NCBI GenBank assembly: GCA_943325595.2 | Contig: CALPQA020000160.1 | Location: forward strand, 1-5,556 | DNA length: 5,556 nucleotides | From: Auritidibacter sp. Marseille-P8566 | Lineage (GTDB): Bacteria; Bacteroidota; Bacteroidia; Flavobacteriales; Flavobacteriaceae | Direction: 5' to 3' | In this document: positions 1 through 5,448 of the stretch, piece by piece | Layout: every line of letters starts with the position of its first letter | Numbering within the stretch: position 1 is the stretch's first letter | Position numbers and translations under genes: made by a program | Notes under the pieces: model-generated | What the model saw: the letters and a program-made list of their open reading frames with translations, nothing else | Database searches by the model: none | What the model was told of the DNA's origin: nothing

Positions 1-108
1 CATTTGATTCCACTTAATGCAATGGACGAAATTCGATTTCATAATAAAGTAAGTTTGACCAAAGAAGAATTTGAAGCGTTGGCTAAGAAAATTCAAGAGA
101 ATTTCTAA
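1..108 (+). CDS. 3' end of an unidentified protein
   Basis: An open frame enters from the left edge and gives 35 residues ending in TAA at 106-108. The fragment starts HLIPLNAMDEIRFHNK and ends with a charged, probably helical tail (KEEFEALAKKIQENF). The composition is clearly protein-like and codon use resembles the neighbours, so I read it as the C-terminus of a real gene. I do not recognise the family. An 'IPL..' strand followed by a charged helix is how some small PH/YcxB-like membrane proteins end, but that is only a loose resemblance. The next gene follows 35 nt later on the same strand and no convincing promoter is visible in the gap, so the two may be co-transcribed. Confidence 0.6.
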   Translation, partial: HLIPLNAMDEIRFHNKVSLTKEEFEALAKKIQENF

Positions 109-143
109 GTACTATTTAAGGCTCAAATTTATTGTAAAAGCAC

Positions 144-1019
144 ATGAAAAAATTATTTTTTGTTTTATTTATGTTGTTTGTAACACTTTCCTATTCTCAG
201 GATGAATACTCCCATAACTACTATTGGAATTTTCAAGATAATAGTAAAGCTATTGTCGGTTTTCCAAGCTGCTACGTTCGTAAAAGCCCCAATATAAATT
301 CTGTAATTTTGGATTCTTTACAATTAGGAAGTGAAGTAATTGTAAAAAAAACATCAGAAGCGCTATATAAATTAAAAGGAATTAATGTTTCTTGGGTTGA
401 AATAGAATATAGAAATAAAGCTGGAGAGACTAAATTTGGTTGTGTTTGGAAGGGATTGTTGGCGTTGAATTATGTCAAAAATGGGTCTTTAACTTATTTG
501 ACCACAATTGATAAAATTGAAAAAATAAAATCTGAAGAGTATTACAATCAAAAATTTTCAATTTCCGCAAAAATTTTAGACAAGGAAAATCAATTACTGA
601 ATCAAAATACAATCCAAAAATATCTATCAGAAAGTTCCTATTTTGAAAATAAGACTATTGGAAGTTTAGGATTATCGAAATTATTTAATATTTATAGAAT
701 TTCCTTTAGTGGAGAAGCTTGCGGCGTACCAACATTGTATTATTATTTTGGTTGGAATGGCGATAAACTATTGCTTTTGCCTGAAAAAATGAATGTTGGA
801 GATGCTGATGTTTACTACCATTCTGAAGAGTTTGTGTTTCCAACGGAAAAAGGCGGAAAACCAGATTTGATTATTAAAAAAATGGAAGAGGCCGAATTAA
901 TAGAAGAAACTAAAGGTATTTATAACGTCACAGAAGGTGAAGAAATTTATAAATGGAACGGTGAAAAAGCTGTTTTGTATAAAAAAAGTAAGCTCAGAAA
1001 AAGCAAGAAAAAGCTATAA
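144..1019 (+). CDS. Secreted bacterial SH3-domain protein, function unknown
   Basis: The 291-residue protein has a Sec signal peptide (residues 1-18, a hydrophobic core ending SYS before QDE). There is no Cys at the cleavage site, so it is probably periplasmic or exported rather than a lipoprotein. Residues about 40-107 look like a bacterial SH3 domain: 'CYVRKSPN' opens it, followed by short beta strands (SEVIVKK, WVEIEY) and the closing 'GCVWKGLLAL'. Residues about 185-280 form a second, beta-rich region with two WNG[D/E]K motifs (204-208 and 271-275). The protein ends in a very basic tail (about 280-291). Three Cys (43, 100, 193) could form disulfides. The ATG at 144 is chosen because it places the signal peptide at the N-terminus. 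Family members are usually of unknown function; bacterial SH3 domains often bind cell-wall or protein ligands, but nothing here shows the ligand. It is convergent with the histidine kinase, with 1 nt between the stop codons. Confidence 0.8.
   Translation: MKKLFFVLFMLFVTLSYSQDEYSHNYYWNFQDNSKAIVGFPSCYVRKSPNINSVILDSLQLGSEVIVKKTSEALYKLKGINVSWVEIEYRNKAGETKFGCVWKGLLALNYVKNGSLTYLTTIDKIEKIKSEEYYNQKFSISAKILDKENQLLNQNTIQKYLSESSYFENKTIGSLGLSKLFNIYRISFSGEACGVPTLYYYFGWNGDKLLLLPEKMNVGDADVYYHSEEFVFPTEKGGKPDLIIKKMEEAELIEETKGIYNVTEGEEIYKWNGEKAVLYKKSKLRKSKKKL
996..1015 (+). repeat. 10-bp tandem duplication at the end of the SH3-protein gene
   Basis: Two adjacent copies, AGAAAAAGCA (996-1005) and AGAAAAAGCT (1006-1015), differ only in the last base. 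They encode most of the basic C-terminal tail. A run of seven A lies just before them at 981-987. Read on the minus strand, this stretch is rich in T runs directly after the kinase stop codon, which could help end that transcript, but I see no good hairpin. Confidence 0.6.
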
Positions 1020-1020
1020 T

Positions 1021-2169
1021 TTAAAGCACCTTTCTAAAACTAATTTGCATTGTAGTTCCTTTGTTGATTTCAGAATGCAAGACTTTTATTTTGCCATTAT
1101 GGTATTCCTCAACAATCCGTTTTGTTAGCGAAAGTCCTAATCCCCAGCCTCTTTTTTTAGTTGTAAATCCAGGCTCAAAAATACTTTTAAATTGACTTTT
1201 TTGTATTCCCTTTCCAGTATCGGTTACATTTATTTTCACAAATTCTCCTTCCATTTCAATTACGACATCCAATTTTCCTCGGCCCCTCATAGCATCAATG
1301 GCATTTTTCATTAAGTTTTCAATTGTCCAGCTGAATAATATAGGATTTAGGGAAACCAAAATTGGAAAATCAGGCGCTTTGTATGAAAAAACGACTTGCT
1401 TTGAAAAACGAGATTGCAAATAGGATAATGAAAGCGTTGTTTCGGCAATAATGTCTTTAGTTTCTAAAACAGGCTCAGAACCAATTTTAGAAAATCTATC
1501 GGTTATGTTTTGCAAGCGAAGAATGTCTTTTTCAATTTCTAACACTGTTGTTTCATCAATGTTTTCGGCTTTCAAAATTTCGAGCCAACCAATAAGTGAC
1601 GATAGGGGAGTTCCAATTTGATGCGCTGTTTCCTTAGCCATTCCAGCCCAAAGTTTGTTTTCGGTAGCCATTTTTGTACTTCGGTAAAAGTTGTAAACTA
1701 ACATTCCGAACAGCACAATAATTAGCAATAACGCAATGGGATAATATTTTAATTTGTTTATTAAGGAAGAATTCCCATAATATAAATATTGAAATTTTCC
1801 AGGAACATATTCAATTACAATAGGTTCATTCTCTTTTTTTAATTTTGATAAAAGACTTTTCGATTTTTGTTCGTTATTTATTATGGCATCTTCAATATTT
1901 ATCGTGTTAATGATGCTGTCTTTTTCAGTAACAATAATTGGAATTGTGGTGTTATTACTGAAGATTTTCAATGGCAAATCCAATTCAGTATGCTCATCAG
2001 CGTTTATTAATGTTTTTTGAGCTGTTGCCAAAAGTTCCATCTTTAGGCGCTCTTCATTTTTGAAAATTTGAAAAAAGATATAGGTATTCCAAAGAATAAT
2101 TGTGATGATAATGAAGGAGAAAAAAATAATCGCCCACCGCGTTGTATTTCTTTTGTCAGAAAACTGCAT
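1021..2169 (-). CDS. Membrane sensor histidine kinase
   Basis: This is a 382-residue inner-membrane two-component kinase that would autophosphorylate on His and pass the phosphate to a response regulator. TM1 is at about 12-34, a short extracytoplasmic sensor region at 35-142, and TM2 at about 143-161. The dimerisation/phospho-acceptor helix starts about 10 residues after TM2, leaving no room for a HAMP domain. The H-box is ETAHQIGTPLSS with acceptor His183. The ATPase domain shows an N-box (ENLMKNAIDAM, Asn285/Asn289), a G1 box (DTGKGI, 317-322), an F-box (FEPGFTTK, 331-338) and a G2 box (GWGLGLSLTKR, 341-351), so it should be catalytically competent. Residue 184, usually acidic in HisKA kinases, is Gln. 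No response regulator gene is adjacent, so the partner and signal are unknown. The ATG at 2169 puts TM1 close to the N-terminus and is preceded by an A-rich stretch with no Shine-Dalgarno. Family call is secure; biological role is open. Confidence 0.93.
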   Translation of the reverse strand: MQFSDKRNTTRWAIIFFSFIIITIILWNTYIFFQIFKNEERLKMELLATAQKTLINADEHTELDLPLKIFSNNTTIPIIVTEKDSIINTINIEDAIINNEQKSKSLLSKLKKENEPIVIEYVPGKFQYLYYGNSSLINKLKYYPIALLLIIVLFGMLVYNFYRSTKMATENKLWAGMAKETAHQIGTPLSSLIGWLEILKAENIDETTVLEIEKDILRLQNITDRFSKIGSEPVLETKDIIAETTLSLSYLQSRFSKQVVFSYKAPDFPILVSLNPILFSWTIENLMKNAIDAMRGRGKLDVVIEMEGEFVKINVTDTGKGIQKSQFKSIFEPGFTTKKRGWGLGLSLTKRIVEEYHNGKIKVLHSEINKGTTMQISFRKVL

Positions 2170-2183
2170 AAATTTCTTTTTTG

Positions 2184-2191
2184 TAAATTTA
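2184..2191 (-). promoter_or_regulatory. Candidate -7 element for the histidine kinase gene
   Basis: On the minus strand this reads TAAATTTA, one base from the Bacteroidota -7 consensus TAnnTTTG, 14 bp before the kinase ATG. A second near match, TATATTTA, lies at 2216-2223. Neither has a clear TTG at the expected -33 distance, and such AT-rich strings are common here, so the call is weak. Confidence 0.25.
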
Positions 2192-2194
2192 TAA

Positions 2195-2213
2195 CTGAAT
2201 AATTATAATTCAG
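2195..2213. promoter_or_regulatory. Perfect 6-bp inverted repeat upstream of the kinase gene, possible operator
   Basis: CTGAAT (2195-2200) and ATTCAG (2208-2213) are exact inverted copies separated by 7 bp. The bases AATTATAATT (2201-2210) are also self-complementary. It lies 25 bp upstream of the kinase start, between two candidate -7 elements, where a dimeric regulator could block or aid transcription; it could also fold in the 5' leader RNA. It is in a 172-nt divergent region (2170-2341) that otherwise holds only the promoter elements listed. Confidence 0.4.
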
Positions 2214-2318
2214 CATAAATATAATAAAATATTCCTGTTTTGATTAGCAGAAGTAGGTTTTTGCTTTTTTAAACAAAATAATGCAATCACAAAATCTGAA
2301 TTTCTTAATCCATTTTAT

Positions 2319-2326
2319 TACATTTG
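2319..2326 (+). promoter_or_regulatory. -7 promoter element of the flavin reductase/DUF3127 unit
   Basis: TACATTTG matches the Bacteroidota sigma-factor -7 consensus TAnnTTTG exactly and lies 15 bp before the ATG at 2342, giving a very short leader. The -33 region is poor: the best candidate is TCTG at 2295-2298, 20 bp upstream. The element overlaps a possible TTG start at 2324, which argues against that start. Confidence 0.55.
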
Positions 2327-2341
2327 TTCAAATTGAATTTT

Positions 2342-3220
2342 ATGATTAGTATCGAACCAAAAGACATCTCGGCAGTTAAATTACAAGGGTATTTGCAAAG
2401 TGCTGTAGGTCCACGACCGATTGCTTTTGCTAGCACAGTAGATATAAATGGCAATCCAAATTTATCTCCGTTTAGTTTTTTTAATGTGTTCAGTTCAAAT
2501 CCTCCAATTCTGATTTTTTCACCAGCAAGACGCGTTCGTGACAATACCATAAAACACACGCTGATTAATGCCGAAGATACACGCCAAGTGGTTATTAATG
2601 TTGTGAATTTTGACATGGTACAACAAATGTCTTTGTCAAGCACAGAATATGCGGAGGGTGTAAATGAGTTTTTAAAAGCGGGATTCACAGCGCTTCCTTC
2701 AGACATTGTAAAGCCCTATCGCGTAGCCGAAGCTCCAGTTCAATTTGAATGCAAAGTCAATGAAATTATAAGTTTAGGATCAGAAGGTGGTGCAGGAAAC
2801 TTGGTAATTTGTGAAGTAGTAAAAATTCATATTAATGAAGCTATTTTAGATGAAAATGGAATAATTGACCCCGTAAAAATAGATTTGGTTTCAAGAATGG
2901 GCGGCAATTGGTATTCACGAGCCAATCAAGGATTATTTGAAGTGGCCAAACCAGTATCAACTTTAGGCATTGGAGTAGATCAGATTCCAGTTTTTATTAA
3001 AGAAAGTCCCGTTTTTGATGGAAATGATTTGGGGAAATTAGGGAATATAGAAGCATTGCCTACAACAGAAGAAATTGATATATTTGTAAAACAAAACTTT
3101 GCAGTAAAAGGAGTTTTAAGTGCAGATGATATTTTGAAACAACACCAAAAAGCCAAGGAATATTTGGATAAAAATGAAGTTGCTTCAGCTTGGAAAGTAT
3201 TGCTAGCAAAGGGAATTTAA
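2342..3220 (+). CDS. Flavin reductase-like FMN-binding split-barrel protein
   Basis: This 292-residue protein belongs to the flavin reductase-like (DIM6/NTAB) family, cytoplasmic FMN-binding split-barrel proteins that reduce flavin with NAD(P)H or act as related oxidoreductases. The domain covers about residues 12-175. The signature VGPRPIAFAST (22-32), then LSPFSFFNVFSSNPP (41-55) and the strand ILIFSP, is typical of the FMN site. SRMGGNWYSR (184-193) is also characteristic of the larger bacterial members. The remaining ~90 residues are a mostly helical extension with no motif I recognise. There is no signal peptide. I chose ATG 2342 rather than the in-frame TTG at 2324 because the TTG lies inside a perfect promoter -7 element and the six extra residues match nothing in the family. 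The substrate and any partner monooxygenase cannot be told from the window. DUF3127 follows 27 nt downstream with no intervening promoter match, so the two probably share a transcript. Confidence 0.9.
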   Translation: MISIEPKDISAVKLQGYLQSAVGPRPIAFASTVDINGNPNLSPFSFFNVFSSNPPILIFSPARRVRDNTIKHTLINAEDTRQVVINVVNFDMVQQMSLSSTEYAEGVNEFLKAGFTALPSDIVKPYRVAEAPVQFECKVNEIISLGSEGGAGNLVICEVVKIHINEAILDENGIIDPVKIDLVSRMGGNWYSRANQGLFEVAKPVSTLGIGVDQIPVFIKESPVFDGNDLGKLGNIEALPTTEEIDIFVKQNFAVKGVLSADDILKQHQKAKEYLDKNEVASAWKVLLAKGI

Positions 3221-3247
3221 ATACAATAATAATAAAAAATAGTTAAG

Positions 3248-3622
3248 ATGGAAGTATCAGGAAAAATCAAAATGCTTGGGGAAGCAAAAAATGTTGGAAG
3301 CGGAAGTTTCCTAAAAAGAGAATTAGTTGTTACAACTGACGAACAATATCCACAACACATTTTAGTTGAATTCGTTCAAGACAAATGTGACTTATTAAAC
3401 AGTTTTCATGTTGGAGAAGCGGTAAAAGTATCAATCAACTTAAGAGGTCGCGAATGGGTAGATCCTCAAGGTGTGACAAAATATTTCAATGCAATTCAAG
3501 GTTGGAGAGTTGAAAGATTGGCTTCAGAAGCACCAACTCAAGCACCACCAATGCCAGCAGCGGCAGCATTTGCACCAGCAGAAACTTTTAAAGAAGAAGA
3601 TCACGACGATTTGCCTTTCTAA
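3248..3622 (+). CDS. DUF3127 OB-fold-like protein with an SSB-like acidic C-terminal tip
   Basis: The 124-residue protein fits the DUF3127 family, common in Bacteroidota and of unknown function. Residues 1-91 are the conserved part: it starts MEVSGKIKML, contains short beta strands (RELVVTT, QHILVEFVQDK, EAVKVSINLRGREW) and ends TKYFNAIQGWRVERL, a pattern compatible with a small OB fold. Residues about 92-114 are a Pro/Ala-rich, presumably disordered linker. The last ten residues, KEEDHDDLPF, are acidic and end in D-D-L-P-F, nearly the DDIPF tip by which single-stranded DNA-binding protein (SSB) recruits repair and replication proteins. OB core, flexible linker and acidic tip is the SSB layout, although the core is shorter and not recognisably SSB. 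A role at single-stranded DNA is therefore an inference. It is soluble, with no signal peptide, and lies downstream of the flavin reductase gene. The stop codon abuts a convergent gene pair junction. Confidence 0.85.
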   Translation: MEVSGKIKMLGEAKNVGSGSFLKRELVVTTDEQYPQHILVEFVQDKCDLLNSFHVGEAVKVSINLRGREWVDPQGVTKYFNAIQGWRVERLASEAPTQAPPMPAAAAFAPAETFKEEDHDDLPF

Positions 3623-3639
3623 AAAACATTTAAATTGGT

Positions 3640-3656
3640 TTTAAAGATTCTTTAAA
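3640..3656. terminator. Weak AT-rich hairpin between convergent genes, possible bidirectional terminator
   Basis: TTTAAAG (3640-3646) and CTTTAAA (3650-3656) form a perfect 7-bp stem with a 3-nt loop. On the plus strand a T5 run follows (3662-3666); on the minus strand a T6 run lies beyond the stem (3626-3621). It sits in the 35-nt gap between the DUF3127 stop and the PAP2 stop. The stem has only one G-C pair and the T runs are 5 or more nt away, so it would be a weak intrinsic terminator. Confidence 0.4.
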
Positions 3657-3657
3657 C

Positions 3658-4389
3658 TCAATTTTTAATTAATAGACCTATGCCATAATTTCCTCCAATT
3701 TGTGGATAAATGAAGGCATGGGTTTTGTTTTTTCCAAAAGTAACCGATTTGAATGGACTCCAATAGGAAACTGCAAGTCCAATGGCGGTTCCAATTCCTG
3801 CACCTGCAAGAACATCTGAAGTGTAATGTTTGTTGTTTGCAATTCTTAGAAATCCAGTTGTTGTTGCGAATAGAAACCCGCTACTCGCATACCAAATATT
3901 GGCATCTTTGTATTCATAAAATAAAACAGCCGCATTTGTAAAAGCGGTTGCAGTATGTCCTGAGGGGAAACTAAATTGGTCGCTTCCGTCAGGTCGTTCC
4001 TCTTTAAAAGTGTGTTTCATTGTTTGAACTACTCCTCCCATAATTGCATTTGAAATCGCAATATTAATTGTTTGATGCAGAAAATCATGCTTTGGTTTTA
4101 AGCCCAAATAACGACCTCCATAGATTTGAAGAATTGGTTCAAATTGAAGATAATTGTCGACTTTAGTGTGAAAATCAGTTCCTAAAATTTTTCTAATATC
4201 TCCTTGTAAGTTGTCATTTACCTTCAGGTCTTTGAGTAGTAGTCCGCTCGAAATTAACGCTGCTGGAATTATAAAATGCTTATAAGACAGTTTATCTTCT
4301 TTAGATACAGAATTAATTGTGTCACTTTGCTGTGCGTTTCCTTGTTGGATAAATAAAATAGTAAGCGCAATTAAAAGTTTTCTTTTCAT
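3658..4389 (-). CDS. PAP2-family phosphatase, canonical active site
   Basis: A 243-residue membrane phosphatase of the PAP2/phosphatidic acid phosphatase superfamily, which hydrolyses phosphate from lipids such as phosphatidate, undecaprenyl pyrophosphate or lipid A. It has a Sec signal peptide (1-19, ending GNA before QQS). All three signature motifs are intact: C1 KX6RP (Lys125, Arg132-Pro133), C2 PSGH (142-145, catalytic His145), and C3 RX5HX3D (Arg182, His188 nucleophile, Asp192). Hydrophobic helices surround them (about 38-52, 103-122, 146-158, 166-183, 193-210), placing the site at the outer face of the inner membrane. Only 8 residues separate C1 from C2. After the last helix comes a short beta-like tail (212-243). 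It is the second gene of a pair, starting 3 nt after the stop of a divergent PAP2 paralogue, so the two are surely co-transcribed. The actual substrate cannot be read from the sequence. Confidence 0.92.
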   Translation of the reverse strand: MKRKLLIALTILFIQQGNAQQSDTINSVSKEDKLSYKHFIIPAALISSGLLLKDLKVNDNLQGDIRKILGTDFHTKVDNYLQFEPILQIYGGRYLGLKPKHDFLHQTINIAISNAIMGGVVQTMKHTFKEERPDGSDQFSFPSGHTATAFTNAAVLFYEYKDANIWYASSGFLFATTTGFLRIANNKHYTSDVLAGAGIGTAIGLAVSYWSPFKSVTFGKNKTHAFIYPQIGGNYGIGLLIKN

Positions 4390-4392
4390 GAC

Positions 4393-5364
4393 TTAAAAAG
4401 TAATAGTAGCTCCAACTAAATTGAAACCTAATCTTCGGGAAGCGTTAATATTAAAGGCGTATTTTTTTGGAGATTCAAGTGGTGAATTGCTTTTCGTTAT
4501 TTTACTTTTTGCGATATTTTTCCCAATAATATATCCCATAACTAGTGCAATAGGATAGTCAGAATACCAGTGAACATTAGCTTGAACCATTTCAAATCCT
4601 AAAATTCCTATTAAACTATAACCAAGTGGTTTTATCCATTTTTTATCTGGATAATTCTCAATAATAAGCGTTAAAGCTGCGGTTGCGGTCATTAAATGTC
4701 CCGACGGCATGGCATCATATTGCGGTGTTTTCTTCGAGAAGGCGCTAAAACTCGGAAATGGATTCCAGTCTCCTCCAGGATTCCCATCTCTAATTGCGGG
4801 TTCAGGGCTTTGTCGTCCTGTAATTCTTTTGATAGTTTGACTAAAAACTCCCGAAACCGCCAAGGTTTCTACAAGTCCAGTTGCAGTATTTAAGGAGCGA
4901 TAATCGTTGTTTATTAAACCAAAAGTTGCAAATCCCATGCTCAATAAAATGGGAGTTGTCCCATTCCCTATAAGGTAAATTGCAGAAGTCATATTAGGTG
5001 GAATATTACTTAATGGACCAAAATTTTTGTAACGAGCCACATCTTTTAAACCAACGTCTTCCCCTATTAGTCTTGAATTGTCCAATAAATATTGGTCTGC
5101 TGGGAGTAACGCGACTGTTAAAACTGTTGCTCCACCTAAAGCAATTAAATTATTCGTTTTCCCAAAGTCGTTTACAGTTCCATAAATATCTTTAGGAACC
5201 CGAGCAATCATATCAAAAAATTTCGGTTTTTTGTAAGTGTAGATTTCACCATTTGTACTGGTATAACTTTGGAGGGACGTTTTATTATTTATCGAATCTT
5301 TGATTTGACTTGTAGCATATTGAGTAAATAATAAAAGAGCAAAAAGCGATACTAATTTCACCAT
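4393..5364 (-). CDS. Divergent PAP2-superfamily membrane protein with altered phosphate-binding motifs
   Basis: A 323-residue protein with a Sec signal peptide (1-19, ending ATS before QIK), a charged region to about 70, then several hydrophobic helices (about 72-93, 126-150, 160-178, 222-236, 246-262, 270-284). PAP2 motifs are present but changed. C1 is KRITGRQSP (179-187), where the usual Arg of KX6RP is Ser186. C2 is intact, MPSGH (219-223, His223). C3 has His265 and Asp269 (HX3D) but Met259 where the phosphate-binding Arg normally stands. The C1-C2 loop is 32 residues long, against 8 in the downstream paralogue, and rich in Pro, Gly and aromatics. The protein ends in a beta-like segment closing with Phe323. 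The catalytic histidines suggest it may still be an enzyme, possibly with a different substrate, but phosphatase activity is not assured. It is the first gene of the PAP2 pair, and divergent from aat. Confidence 0.88.
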   Translation of the reverse strand: MVKLVSLFALLLFTQYATSQIKDSINNKTSLQSYTSTNGEIYTYKKPKFFDMIARVPKDIYGTVNDFGKTNNLIALGGATVLTVALLPADQYLLDNSRLIGEDVGLKDVARYKNFGPLSNIPPNMTSAIYLIGNGTTPILLSMGFATFGLINNDYRSLNTATGLVETLAVSGVFSQTIKRITGRQSPEPAIRDGNPGGDWNPFPSFSAFSKKTPQYDAMPSGHLMTATAALTLIIENYPDKKWIKPLGYSLIGILGFEMVQANVHWYSDYPIALVMGYIIGKNIAKSKITKSNSPLESPKKYAFNINASRRLGFNLVGATITF

Positions 5365-5448
5365 TTAAATTTTTTTGATAAAGATATTGTTAAATTTGTT
5401 TAAATTTATTTTATTTAAATTAATATATTATTAATATTCTCACCTAAA
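5365..5448. other. Extremely AT-rich divergent spacer between the PAP2 operon and aat
   Basis: Only 8 of 84 bases are G or C. TTTAAATT occurs at 5399-5406 and 5414-5421, and again at 5364-5371 across the PAP2 start. A perfect 7-bp inverted repeat ATTAATA-TAT-TATTAAT lies at 5419-5435. Facing the PAP2 gene, TATCTTTA (5386-5379, minus strand) is one base from the -7 consensus. The repeats may be simple consequences of composition. Confidence 0.5.
5391..5398 (+). promoter_or_regulatory. Candidate -7 promoter element for aat
   Basis: TAAATTTG is an exact TAnnTTTG match on the plus strand, 50 bp before the aat ATG, implying a leader of roughly 40 nt. A TTTG at 5374-5377 is only 13 bp upstream, shorter than the usual 17-23 bp to the -33 element, so the match is supported on one side only. 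Confidence 0.4.

Noticed and set aside
988..1040. Possible intrinsic terminator between the SH3 gene and the kinase
   Set aside because: Only 3-4 bp stems (such as AAAG-CAC-CTTT) can be drawn and they fall inside coding sequence. T runs on the minus strand alone do not support a terminator call.
937..1128. 63-codon plus-strand frame spanning the SH3/kinase junction
   Set aside because: It is out of frame with the SH3 gene and antisense to the kinase G2-box end. I see no promoter and the composition is explained by the two overlapping genes.
2305..2706. 133-codon open frame on the minus strand
   Set aside because: It lies wholly opposite the N-terminal half of the flavin reductase gene and over its promoter, and the predicted protein has no recognisable motif. 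It is a shadow of the real gene.
3221..3247. Separate promoter for the DUF3127 gene
   Set aside because: The 27-nt gap is AT-rich but holds no TAnnTTTG element, so co-transcription with the flavin reductase is simpler.
3753..5195. Short plus-strand frames (3753-3941, 4696-4893, 4998-5195)
   Set aside because: All are antisense to well-supported PAP2 genes with intact motifs, and their Cys/Leu/His-rich composition is typical of shadow frames.
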